Source: Apoda limacodes
Lineage: Eukaryota; Arthropoda; Insecta; Lepidoptera; Limacodidae
DNA: 64,000 nt
Assembly (NCBI GenBank): GCA_946406115.1
Contig: OX291544.1
Location: forward strand, 28,661,521 to 28,725,520
Direction of reading: 5' to 3'
Made by a program: the position numbers and the translations under genes. Position 1 is the first letter of the stretch. Each line of letters begins with the position of its first letter. Below are positions 10,190 through 20,740 of the stretch, piece after piece. Below the pieces are notes generated by a model, which searched no databases, was not told the DNA's origin, and saw only the letters and a list, made by a program, of their open reading frames with translations.

Positions 10190-11035
10190 TGTTTTAATTT
10201 AAAAAAAATATATTTCAAATGCCCCAATACAAATCAATTAAGTTCTAATTTTTCCAAATCAACTTTGTAATAGCTTTTTTCATTAAACTATCTATGACAT
10301 ATATTTTAAATTTATTTGAGGGTAAATTAACCACATGTTCTGGAATTTCATTGTAGAAAAATATACTTTGTACTGCGAAAGAGCTATGTACCTTCTGAAG
10401 ACGACATTTTGAAACTACCAAATTAATCCTTATTCCTTGTATTAACACTGTGGAGGTCACTATTTTTAGCAAATAAGTGACAATTTTGGCGTACATACAT
10501 TATACAAGCGAAGATTTATTGGCAAGGAACAGTTAAAATATTAATTTCCCTAAATAGTTCCCTAAGAGAAATTCGAGGTCCTAATTTATAAATTGACCGT
10601 ACTGCTCTCTTTTGCAAAATAAAGACTGTATCAATATCAGCTGCCTTACCCCAAAGCAAAATGCCATAAGACATGACGGAATGGAAATAGCTAAAGTAGA
10701 CCAAGCGAGCAGTGTCAACATCTGTAAGCTGCCTAACTTTCCTAACTGCATAGGCAGCTGAACTGAGTTTTCCTGCAAGAACTGAAATGTGAGGGTTCCA
10801 CTGCAGCCTATTGTCTAATGTAATACCTAGAAACACTGTTGAGTCTAATAGTTCTATTTCTTCTCCGTTTAGGGAAAATTTTGTACTTATGTTTCTGACA
10901 TTTGGCATCATAATTTTTAAACACTTAGTCTTTTTCGCATTAAGAAGTAAATTATTTGCCGTAAACCATTGAAGAACCTGAGAAAGACACTCGTGAGCTC
11001 TGCTTAATACATACTTGGTTGAATTAAACAATCCT
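10190..11035 (-). pseudogene. 5'-truncated LINE, C-terminal part of reverse transcriptase ORF2
   Basis: On the minus strand the open frame 11031-10516 (171 residues) reads as the thumb and connection region downstream of the RT active site. It has NNLLLNAKKTKCLK near residue 30, VFLGITLDNRLQWNPHI near 67-83, then SYFHSVMSYGILLWG and LQKRAVRSIYKLGPR. All are standard landmarks of Jockey/CR1-like LINEs in insects. A second frame (10496-10245) continues with LQKVHSSFAVQSIFFYNEIP and KFKIYVIDSLMKKA, so at least one frameshift separates them. The palm with the catalytic Asp pair, the endonuclease and ORF1 are missing. This fits 5' truncation on insertion, followed by decay. Exact clade not assigned. 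Confidence 0.85.
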
Positions 11036-11524
11036 CACCGTTGTCTGTATTAAGCAGCCCAGCTCGCTTGTATCATAATGTACGTTTTGGTATCTAAGCC
11101 TTTATAAAAATATTATTAGTATAACTACGAATGGGGAAAAAAAGAGAAAAATACTTACGAATATTTGTTTCTTTGTTCATCAAGTTTAATATTCAAGAGA
11201 ATGTCTGGGATGATATGTTTTCAAATGCAATTTTTAGGTAAAAAAAATATTTGACAATATTTACAAACGCTCTAAACTTTGAACATTTTTTTTACAAATT
11301 ATTAATATTTTTATTAAGGCCGTAGAATAAAAAAATATCTATCCTTACTTCAATCAATTTCCGATGTTCAAAAGAAACGTAACACATGTTTCCAAGTCCG
11401 TTAATACAAAGTATATGAAAGAAATAACATCACAGTGATCCATCCCACTAAAAGATAAAGTTGTTCTATTTCTGATACGTTAACAAATTTATGTAAGAAA
11501 ACGATACGAAGTAAGATAACTTAC
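11036..11524. other. AT-rich DNA without recognisable gene
   Basis: Nothing supported. Confidence 0.4.
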
Positions 11525-11605
11525 GAGCTCTCAATAACTAACAATGATATATTCGATAACAGACTCCCTCTGTCTTATCAACCATCAACGTCCTATTGTT
11601 TTCGG
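11525..11605 (+). repeat. Dispersed repeat, copy 2 (pairs with 3590-3672)
   Basis: Same orientation and word order as 3590-3672; see that entry. Confidence 0.7.
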
Positions 11606-11737
11606 AAGACCCCGCATTTTAGTTATTTTGGTAACAATGAAGAAATGTTCTCAAGTAAGTTGACATTCGTTTATAAATTATTAATATTCGTTTTACAAAA
11701 ATTTTATGTTTTCTTTCATCAGATTAGGCTTCTTTCA

Positions 11738-12090
11738 AACGAGCAATTCTTGTATATATATTTATACATATATATAATTATACTGTACGTGTGTATGTCA
11801 CTGTACTCTTCCTAAATGGCTGGACCGATTTGAATGATTTTTTGTATGTGTTTGGGTGGCGCTCTGGATGGTTTAGATTCACAAATCAGCCCGGCAGATG
11901 GCTCTGCAGTCGGTATCATGCAGGACAACGACTGCCAAGTCAGCTTGTATAGAAATAATATCTTTTTTTCGGAAACGGCTTCAATGATTTTCATGAAATT
12001 TAGTATGCAGGGGGCGATAAATCGATCTAGCTAGGTTCTTGACAATAGATGGCGTTGTTAAAACGAGCAAAGCTCGATCCCCAGGTACTT
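11738..12090 (+). mobile_element. Nested non-autonomous elements (Helitron-like inside another repeat)
   Basis: The outer repeat starts acgagcaattcttgtatata and ends acgagcaaagctcgatcccc, with the family words 'atgattttcatgaaatttag' and 'gcgataaatcgatctagcta' near 11985-12035. Inside it (about 11780-11953) is a second module with 'taaatggctggaccgatttg', 'tagattcacaaatcagcccg' and 'gacaacgactgccaagtcag' followed by CTTG. I read this as a Helitron-like copy whose terminal CTAG has mutated. The small open frames on both strands here are incidental. Confidence 0.5.
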
Positions 12091-12949
12091 GTATTTAATG
12101 ATAAAAAAATCTGAAAGCTACTATTGTTCCAAGACTAGTGCAAATTTTTAAGGTGTGTATTGCATTCTGTTATGAACGACTGTTAAATTATTATATCTAG
12201 TATATAGGTTATACATTTTAATAAGTACAAAAATGTAACTACAGTAGTTGCAGTTTGCAGTAGTGTAATGTGACCAAACGTTTAATTCCATTTAAAAAAT
12301 TAGAAGTTTCAATGCGTCATTATGGTATAAATTACCGACACAGCAACACTAAAGCTACTTAATAATAGATGGCATTGTTTTAGTACATTTACATGCGCAT
12401 CGTTAGTATGCTTTGCATCGTTAGTAAGTGACATCTTACGAATTTTCAATCAGGTCACGTGTCCTGACGCGAGTTTAACATTTTTACCCATCACAAAAAA
12501 GTGCACAACGCCACTAAAGAAGTTTTCACTTCAATAAATAATGGATACAAAGTTAAAATCAAAATAAATTTTGTGGCACGAAACGATTTACATTTAGGTC
12601 CCTTTTACTTCACACTAACGCCGTCACTAAATATTGTTTATTTCTTTTAAGTACAAAGTGTATTTCAAAAAAAGTAAGAAAATAGAAAATACTCACTAGT
12701 CATAAACTATTTACAGTGAGTTTTAATGCGGTTATTGGCTAAAGGTGGCAACACTTAGCAAAAACCTGAAAGAACTCACATAATTCATCTACCAACAATA
12801 CAAAACGTTGAAAAGTAGTCCATGAGTATTGAGTATGCTTAATTTTTTCACTTTTTTGAAATACACTTTATACGAAAAGAAATAAAAAATATCTAGTGGT
12901 GGCCTTTGTAGCTAATGTTTAAATGTTATAGTCATTATAGCCTAACAGG
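12091..12949. other. AT-rich DNA without recognisable gene
   Basis: Nothing supported. A short GCATCGTTAGTA word occurs twice near 12397 and 12417. Confidence 0.4.
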
Positions 12950-13375
12950 TTGAAAAATCGGCCAAGTGCGAGTCGAACTCGCGCACCAAGGGTTCCGTAC
13001 CATTATCTGTAAAAACGGCAAAAAAAATCACGTTTTATTATAATTTGATTATTTATTTTTAACGTGATTATATAACTTAATATTCTGTCAATATTTCAAG
13101 CGTCTACCTGTTATCAATATCGAGCAAAATGAGCAAAAAATCACGTTTGTTGTATGGGAGCCCCCTTAAATATTTATTTAATTTTGTTTTTTAGCAATTG
13201 TTGTTACAGCTGCACATTATCTGTGAAAGTTTCAACTATTTAACACCTTTACGTATAAATGATATACAGCCTGGTGACAGACGCACAGACGCATGAACGG
13301 ACGGACGGACGGACGGACAGCGGAGTCTTAGTAATAGCGTCCTGTTTTTTACCCTTTGGGTACGAAACCCTAAGA
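12950..13375 (+). mobile_element. Lepidopteran 'GGGTTCCGTACC' repeat element
   Basis: Opens with 'atcggccaagtgcgagtcga', 'actcgcgcaccaa' and GGGTTCCGTACC, and closes with 'accctttgggtacgaaaccc' at about 13350-13371. The inner ends GGTTCCGTACC and GGGTACGAAACC are imperfect inverted repeats. In between are 'gggagcccccttaaat' and a (GGAC)n run (13297-13318). I know this as one of the most abundant repeats in moth and butterfly DNA. Whether it is a MITE-like or LINE-derived family I cannot settle. The minus-strand open frame at 13236-13472 is incidental. Confidence 0.7.
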
Positions 13376-14173
13376 AACAAGTAAAACACAAAAAGGTTTC
13401 TAATATCCTTACTTCTTTATTACATTTATAAACTTTCTTTACAGCTGTAGGATAAATGTTACTCGTAGGCAATTTATGTATATGTTTTTATTGTTAGTAA
13501 GTAAGAAAAGTTTCTCAGGCCGATTAGTTTATGTGTTTGCTTTGCAGCTAATTCTGCAAAAACAACGCTATATCTTCCCGTATCAAACAGTAAGTAATAG
13601 GAGGAAGTTAGCTTAATACTTACAGAGACAAAGACCTTTTAGTTTTATACAATGTGCTTATTCACCGCTTTTCTACTTTCGCTTGTTTTTCTGCTGCAGC
13701 AAGTAATAAATTCGCCGCTAATCACCACTCAAGGGGTAAGGACGTACTTGAAGTTGCTTCTCCGTCAAAGACAGTAAAAGGTAAGACAATAATGTTTTCA
13801 GGATACAGTTTATGAAATTGAAGCGACGAGTGCCAAAGTGACTACTTAAGCTACCATTGTAAAAATGGCAGAATAGTATATCAATTGCTACCCAGGTCTG
13901 TTTTTTCTTTTAAAAGGTACTTAAGCAAAGTACCTATATACATATGCATACCTTATTATATAGCTTCTTATATACTAATTATTTACCACAATAACTTAAC
14001 TATACGTATTGGTACGTGAGGGATAAGGGATGCTGGTTGACCACGTTCTATGATGTCAATCGCGATGTAGCGATAAGCAATGGACAGATAATGAGTAATC
14101 TATCGCTATGTGAATTGTTTTTATTAACATATTTAAAACAATAATGGGAAATTATTCAAAATATTTTGCGAAA
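13376..14173. other. AT-rich DNA without recognisable gene
   Basis: Nothing supported. Confidence 0.35.
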
Positions 14174-14406
14174 TCTTAATATATATAAATCTCGTGTCAC
14201 AATGTTTGTCCTCAATGGACTCCTAAACTACTGAACCGATTTAGATCAAACTTCGTAAATATCTGTTATTTGATCCAACTTAAAAGATAGGATAGTTTTT
14301 ATCTCGATATGTCAAGTGCGAGCCGGACTCGGGCACTATAGGTAAAAACCAACTTTCGCCGGGTACAGAGGGACGGCAGCGGAACAACGTTCGCCGGGAC
14401 AGCTAG
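14174..14406 (+). mobile_element. Non-autonomous Helitron, complete, 233 bp (copy A)
   Basis: Full-length and exactly bounded: it begins TCTTAATATATATAAATCTC at 14174 and ends GGGACAGCTAG at 14406, preceded by A and followed by T, the AT target typical of Helitrons. A hairpin (GCG-GAAC / GTTCGC, near 14378-14393) sits about 10 bases before CTAG. It encodes nothing; it would rely on a Rep/helicase protein supplied elsewhere. The second copy at 49026-49258 (minus strand) is also 233 bp and by my alignment differs at two positions only, which argues for recent mobilisation. Confidence 0.92.
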
Positions 14407-14570
14407 TACGTTTATAAAAAAACTAATAAGCGTTTTGTTATAATAATTGTATAAATTAATAAAGAATTAAGACACTTGTTCATCCGTAGAATGAGAGTTA
14501 TTGGAAAACTTGTGCCCCAATTTTGTTTTAAATAGTTGAAAGTATTTATAGTTCATTGATTTATTAATTA

Positions 14571-14615
14571 CTAGATTGTGCTGGCGGCCCGTCCTAAATT
14601 CATTCATTCATATAT
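14571..14615 (-). mobile_element. Helitron-like 3' terminus, inverted
   Basis: On the minus strand this reads gaatttaggacgggccgcca, then gcacaatCTAG, with CTAG at 14571-14574. It is the same 3' module as at 7338 and 24545. The hairpin is degraded. Confidence 0.55.
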
Positions 14616-14808
14616 TCATGTGCCTAATACACTGCAATGCTTTGTAGGGTTTTGTAGCTAAATGAAAAAAAGTATTATAGTTTCGTTTTTTTTTTTTTTT
14701 TTAAAAAACTCACAACAACAATATCACTACAATACACTTAAAACACATACATTTCAACAAGAAAAATATATACTTCAAAAACCCTACATTCCTCTTTCTA
14801 GCTAACTC

Positions 14809-14990
14809 TTGCACTTGGTCAACAAATTTGCTACGTCAGATACGAACAGGGTCACACTGTGGTGTCCCGCAAGCACGGAGCGGAGGAAAGCGTGCGCGCG
14901 TGGGACTGCGCCGGCGACCGTGCGTACAGACTTGTGCGGGACACGGCTACCCCAAACAAAGGACGCAAGCGAGATCTCAAATATAGAAAA
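14809..14990. other. GC-rich patch, no identified function
   Basis: A sharply GC- and CpG-rich stretch in AT-rich surroundings (for example 'aaagcgtgcgcgcgtgggac' and 'tgcgccggcgaccgtgcg'). A 65-codon frame covers it but has no recognisable domain. It could be a TE fragment or a small regulatory island; I cannot decide. Confidence 0.35.
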
Positions 14991-15594
14991 CTACCTACGT
15001 ACCTAATAGATCAACGCTATTAATTTGTTTTAAATGATATGTAGAACGATTTTAAACAAAGACAATGACCTTATTTCTAGGGAATCAAAACCTTATCCTT
15101 GCAGAAATAAAAATGGATAAAATGGAATATCTTTTAATATAAAAACTAGTATTTTTTTTCTTTCTTTCTGTACAGTATATTTGTGAAACATCTGAACCTT
15201 AAATGGTATGTATAATTTTATGACCCTAAAATCTTTGCATTCAGTAATTTCTTGCCACTTTGAGCCGATTCTCACTCTACCTGGCACGAGCAATTCAACA
15301 CTTTTAAATCGTAATTTGTCAAATCATACAACATGGCCTGCTTATTGTCACTTTAATGTCCTTTTTTATTTCTTTATACATGAATTTTATCACAGGAAGA
15401 AATTACACAGTACAGGGTCTGGTTTCGAATGTAGGTACTTATATGTGTAAAAGCTGGAAGCTGACATAGATAACAATCTTGCATTTTGCTTTTTTTGTTA
15501 ACTACAGTCTTTTCATCTATAAATTTAAAAGAACGAGGCATGACTGACTTATTAAGGCCGAGCCGAAACAATTGAAGCTTCAAATTTTGAACAT

Positions 15595-15676
15595 AATTTT
15601 CATAGGGTCCATTCACAAAGGATTTTGCAAAATTCATCTACTAAGGAGGTAAAATAGGGGTTGTGAATTTGTATTA
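15595..15676 (+). mobile_element. Helitron-like internal unit, left part (split by SINE)
   Basis: Reads 'aaaggattttgcaaaattca', 'actaaggaggtaaaataggg', 'gttgtgaatttgtatta'. The sequence resumes after the SINE at about 15971 with 'ttgtattcaaatccgatatt' and 'agtttgatttaagaaaattg'. It belongs to the same family of units as 34.8-37.3 kb. Confidence 0.55.
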
Positions 15677-15970
15677 CATGTCAGTAGTGGCAAAGTGGTT
15701 TCGATTTCACCTTGTGTCCTGAGTGGCAGAAGTTCGAGCCCAGCGCGTACCAATGAGGCTTTTCCTTAATTTCTCAAGTACATTGATTATTTACAGCACT
15801 GGCTTTTCGGTGAAGGAAACATCGTGAGGAAAACTGCATACGTCAAAAAAAAGATGTTTGTGAAGTCCACAATCCGCACTGGGCCCGCGTGTAGATTATG
15901 GCCCAAATCACCCTCGTTAATGGTAGGACGTGCCCCAACAGTGGCGACGTATAAGGGCTGATAGGTAAAA
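15677..15970 (+). mobile_element. tRNA-derived SINE (family 1), copy 1
   Basis: The head has TAGTGGCAAAGTGG (A-box-like, 15685-15698) and GTTCGAGCC (B box, 15732-15740). The body has 'accaatgaggcttttcctta', 'ctggcttttcggtgaaggaa', 'catcgtgaggaaaac', 'gtccacaatccgcactgggc' and ends 'gcgacgtataagggctgata'. Probable TSDs are aatttgtatt (15666-15675) and aattgtatt (15971-15979). It is non-coding and would use LINE machinery in trans. Three further copies are at 18634 (minus), 31746 and 45170. Confidence 0.88.
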
Positions 15971-16050
15971 AATTGTATTCAAATCCGATATTTTTTAAGT
16001 TTGATTTAAGAAAATTGGTGTTTAGCCCATTGGGGGAAAACCAATAATAT

Positions 16051-16589
16051 CGAATCTACTCGTTTTTAGAAAATCTTGACCTAGGCGACAAATAGGAGAT
16101 AGAACTTTGTATTGGAATTTGGTTATTTTCGTAAGCCAAATCAGGAAATAGGAACAAAAACTCTTAGTTGCAAATAACGAATGCGTTTAACGTTTTTAAA
16201 AAAATCCCATTCTGAAGAATCAAAATAGGCAGGGAAGTTTGTTTAGGTTTTACCGCTTGATACAACGGGAAAAGTACAATCGCGCGGAAAACCTGGTAGT
16301 ATACATATAAGGTTATAAATTAACACAAAACAGAAAAGAAGGTCTACATCTTCTTCTTCTTGCTGGTGATTTTAAACGTCTTCTCCTTGTGCCATATACC
16401 GAGTGGATTTCAGCGTCGGTGTCAAAACATGTTCCTGCCTTCTGTCAGTCAGTGTAATAATTGTCAGCGTCATGAATATTTGGCCACTATTGTCGATCAA
16501 GGATAGTCTCCTTCTTCCTTTACCTCTCTCTCTCTCTCTTTACTCTTTCGTCTCTCTTGCCTTTAAGTATTTTCCTGATTAAATTATTC
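16051..16589. other. No recognisable gene
   Basis: Mostly unassigned; a CTT-rich stretch near 16350-16380 and a (CT)n run at about 16526-16540 are simple-sequence features. Confidence 0.35.
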
Positions 16590-16777
16590 TTGCAGTCTAT
16601 TGCGACTTCGTCGCCGTGTATCTTACGAAATCCAAAACTTATCAGAACGAAACCATCATCTGGAATAATATAGATTTCTAACAGTGAAAGGTTTTTAAAT
16701 GGGACCCATGGTTCCGGATTTTGCTCCCTAAACATATACAAACTTCTTTCTCGCTCTCTATATAATATTAGTATAGA
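16590..16777 (-). mobile_element. LEP1-like Helitron, 3'-truncated
   Basis: On the minus strand it starts TCTATACTAATATTATATAG at 16777, the 5' terminus of LEP1-type lepidopteran Helitrons, with the flanking base expected for an AT insertion. It continues with 'cctttcactgttagaaatct' and reaches 'cacggcgacgaagtcgc', the usual 3' hairpin region, but the terminal CTAG is gone. The minus-strand open frame through it is incidental. Confidence 0.75.
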
Positions 16778-16799
16778 TTGATTGCGTAGGTATTTAGAT

Positions 16800-18389
16800 A
16801 TGTGTAATGTAATATGTAATAATTGTAGGTTTTCCTACATTCTATTCAAACCTTCTTCGTTCTGTGGTTGTTAGGTTTATTTTATATAATTGTAATAATA
16901 AAATAAATTAAGTGAAATCCACGTTAACTACAGACTAAAGTGAATTATGTCGCATAGAAGAATGTAACAAAAAAATTTTTTTTACATTATTTACCATGTT
17001 TTGTATGAAAATAAAGAGCTTGAAGAGAAACTTCTGAAAAAATATAACGCTTATTATAAAATAGTCAAGCACGAGTCGAAATTAAAGTAAAAAAAAAACT
17101 AATAAGCTGTACATAAAATTAAATAATTAACAAAACCCGACTGCAAAAACATTAAATAAATAAGTAAATATTTAACTATATGCAAGCGGATTTCAATTCG
17201 TGTTCAAATAGTAGTACTGATTGCACAAACTATAGTAGTCCTTCAAATGAGTTCTGTCTGCTTACAGTTTCATATTTGGTATGTTTAAGGTGCACTTGTT
17301 TATTTTTTTTAGTTTTTAATGTTTTTGCAGTCTTTTTTTTTTATTTATTTATTTGATTATTGACAGTAAACATAATCACTTTTATTTTATAAACTGAATC
17401 AAAATCAAGCTCTAAGTTAAAAAATACTTACCTACTGTCTTAAAGCTATTTTCTTTGAACCTACAGAAGTACAACGAGCTTAACGGGTAATAACAAAACT
17501 CCATTACGATAAAACTGTGGCCAACTACAACTTTTAAAAGCTTAAGTCTTTTTACAATAATTGCTTCACGTATATTGGATTTCTGTAATAAATATTAAAG
17601 TCAAGGTCAAGTCAAACTTTTGAATCGTCAAAGTTATGAAATACTATTTTTTGAAAAGGTTCATAATGTTCATTTTTATCGGGAAGAATCCGGAAAAACA
17701 TTTAGTTGACTACATAATTAGTACATATTACCATAAAAAATACAAATACAATCATTTATATTTTTAAAAAAAAATTTAAGCCATATAATTTTATATTATT
17801 TCCATTTTAATTTGGTTAACCTATGCGTCCTGTAATTGAGCATCATTAAACATCGTAGTATTTGTTTGCGAGTTAAAAGAAAAAGGTGATAAACTATTCT
17901 GCTTTGTAAATAAATCACAATTAGTTATGGCCTTTTCGTTTTCAGCCAAAGTAATAGTTTTTTAATATAAGCGCCTAGTTCTGAAGCAAAACGCTAAAGT
18001 TCGCTCTTAAACTTTAGCTGTATTCTTAGGACCTAAAAAACATGTAGAATTCATTCAAATTCAAACGAAAAAACATCCTGAACAGACCCAAATATTTCAT
18101 TTGGAAAAGAAAATTCATTGTAATGATGTTGATGAAACGACTGAATAAGCTCGCAGACGCATTAGCTAATAAATATAAGAAAGTATGCTAAGAAATTTGT
18201 TTATTTTTCTTTTTGTGTATCTATTGTATTCTACTACAAACTTTGTGTAACTTTTTTTGCGAATCCTTTTAAAAGGTTTGAGATAACAGTTAATATTTTC
18301 GTTAATACTTCTTTTTCCGAAATGGAGAGTGTCAGTTAGCTGATATATATTTTATCGCATTATTTATACTTTAAGTCTAAAGGCATATG
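16800..18389. other. AT-rich DNA without recognisable gene
   Basis: Nothing supported. Confidence 0.4.
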
Positions 18390-18600
18390 TTTACATGGTA
18401 TTTCTTCTTCTCGACCTTGTACCATTATTTGGGGTCGACCTTCCCTGTTAATTTACGCTACAAGTAGCGGTTTTGAGCCATGTTTGTGTTTAAATTTGCT
18501 TGTTTTAGGTCTTTCTCAACTGTCAATAGCCAGGGGTGGTCGTCCGCATTTACACATCGTCACAAGAATGTTTAACTGTACATGCCCATACCATTGTTAA
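18390..18600. repeat. Probable LINE-derived repeat fragment
   Basis: Contains 'ggggtcgaccttccctgtta', 'tacgctacaagtagcggttt' and 'ggtctttctcaactgtcaat'. I recognise this word order as a common lepidopteran interspersed sequence, but no coding frame survives. Confidence 0.4.
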
Positions 18601-18633
18601 CGTTTTTTTATTGTATTTATTGTAACGTTATTG

Positions 18634-18912
18634 TAACCTTATCAGCCTCATACGTTCCCACGGGCCCTTTGGGCCATAGTCCACACGCGCGCCCAATGCG
18701 GATTGTGGACTTTACATACATACTTCTTTTTTGACGTATGTAACCTGTATACATCGCCCTCACGAATTTTTCTCTCGCTGAAAAGCCAGTAGTGTGAATA
18801 ATCAATGTACTTGGGAAATTAAAAAAAAGAGTTATTGGTACGCGCCAGTCTTGAACCTCCGCCATTGTGGACGGAAGGTAAAATCGAAACCCTAAGGCCA
18901 CCACCTACTATG
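18634..18912 (-). mobile_element. tRNA-derived SINE (family 1), copy 2
   Basis: Reverse-complement copy of the family described at 15677. The body words (aatgcggattgtggactt, gaaaagccagtagtgtga, ggtacgcgccag) are in inverted order. It is flanked by an 8-bp TSD CGTTATTG at 18626-18633 and 18913-18920. The long minus-strand frame inside it is incidental. Confidence 0.87.
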
Positions 18913-18920
18913 CGTTATTG

Positions 18921-20119
18921 GTGTTACTCTTAAACTGCCTCTTATGTGTTTGTTAGGAATTTTGTTAAGTTTAGCATTGTGACTCCCGCTGATCAACGTA
19001 ACACGCGTATTTCAGTTACGTGAATTTTATTTGAATGATGTTTGTCTGTGACCAAGCATTTTGAGCCATACAGTATACAGTACATAATTAAATTGTTTAC
19101 ATTATGTTAATTAATTAAAAGCAAAAAAATAATTATTCATTTAAATAATTATTTTAATTATCAACTCGGTATTGCAAGCTTGTACATTTACATGTATATG
19201 GTAGGCTTGTCTGTGGGAATTATCTGCCAGTCAACCTGGACAACCTAAGAAAATAAATGATAGTGCGGCATAGGAAAGTTCAATTAATGCAAAATTAAAA
19301 TATTTGAAAATATTGTTTACAAAATTACAGTCTATATAAGATAGTAACAAACACTGAAACATATACATGAACAAAAAATTAAATTATTACAGTGATATAA
19401 ATATACATACAGTTATTCAGGTAAATGTATCGCGATAGATTCTAATAAAAATAACAAAACAATAAAGTAAATACAAAACTCTCAACACGTTTACAGGTAT
19501 TTGTTTACCCAATCGAAACAACAGATAATATTGCAAACAGTTCAACATTTGTAATAAAAAAAATATTTCCCTCAAATTTTACTCGAACGAAAGACAAATT
19601 TACATTCCTCACAGGTTTATCCCCATATTAACTGTGGGAAAATATATCTTGATAAAACACATGCTTGCCAATTCCACACAATCGCTCTCAAAGCGAAGCA
19701 ATGTTGGGACCGCTCAGCTTTGTTTGTACACCGACCTTTTTGAGTGTTATGCTTACATAAAATTTACGTTTTTGCTTACTTAGGCTGGGTGACACGCGGT
19801 ATGATTAATTGTCTGAGAGACAATGTTTACCTGGGATCGAGATGAGATCCATCAATCTTTTTGAAGGTGTCCATGTTATTTTGTTATTCAACATAATTAA
19901 GGAATGTTTTAATAAAATGATAAGCGACATTTTTTTTGTATATATTTTTAAATGAAGCAATAACAAAGGTGGACTCAAACTTCGGTTTTGTTTTAAATTT
20001 TATATTTCTTAGGTGACTTAACAGTTATTTGTACTACTTATTTTTATCGTCATATATGCATCAAGGGCGTCTGACCTCGCGGGTCAAACGTTTACGGTTT
20101 ACCTAAATATGCAGCGGAT
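18921..20119. other. AT-rich DNA without recognisable gene
   Basis: Nothing supported. The patch at 19680-19760 is GC-richer but lacks a frame or known repeat. Confidence 0.35.
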
Positions 20120-20335
20120 AAGGATTGTCGGCTCCGTGGCTCCGTGGGTAATTAACCCGACTGCACAAGACGAACATTTTATTATTTGTTTGTCTTGAGA
20201 CTGAGAGTTTTCTATGTATAGTATGTATGTATTTACAAAACAAAGTATATATGTATTTGTCTATATTGTTTGGTGTCCATAGCACAAGCTTTGATTAGTT
20301 TGGGACCATACAGCGCATACCAAGAAATATTATAT
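20120..20335 (+). mobile_element. tRNA-derived SINE (family 2), diverged copy
   Basis: Carries 'ggctccgtgggtaattaacc' followed by a short deletion over the B box, then 'tttgtcttgagactgagagt', 'gtatgtatgtatttacaaaa' and 'ggtgtccatagcacaagctt'. The words match the SINE at 9223 in order. No TSD was recognised. Confidence 0.7.
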
Positions 20336-20339
20336 TTCA

Positions 20340-20559
20340 TATAATTATTATACTTACATATGCATGTTAGGTTACCCTTGTCAACTATGATTTTTCATTC
20401 TTATTAATGCCGTTTTTTTTACCTACTGATTATTATCATCTCAAATTTAGAAGTATATCTTAAGTTAATGTTTTAGATTTAAAAAAAAATACTGCCCACT
20501 TCTAATCATAGAAGAAGTTTGGTATATGTATAATTCAGTCAACGTGGAATTCGGGTGAA
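20340..20559. other. No recognisable gene
   Basis: Nothing supported. Confidence 0.3.
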
Positions 20560-20740
20560 TTTCCCTTAAAGAATAAGTAATTCTTGAGGGAAATTTGGAA
20601 TAAAAGAGGGAAAAGAGTAGCCTATATCCTTTTCCGTCCCTTCGAAAATTAATTTCGGCTCAATAAGTTGCTGCATTGCGAAGCTAAGGCATAACAAACA
20701 AACAAATTTCACAAATATATAAGTATCACTTTTTAGTTGG
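20560..20740 (-). mobile_element. Helitron-like fragment
   Basis: Contains 'gagtagcctatatccttttc', 'cgtccctt', and 'aacaaacaaacaaatttcac'. Reversed, these are the internal and 5' words of lepidopteran Helitron-like elements (compare 32395-32475). Termini are not preserved. Confidence 0.45.

Noticed and set aside
14809..15006. Coding exon in the GC-rich patch
   Set aside because: No recognisable protein similarity; Arg/Thr/Ala content follows from GC-richness.
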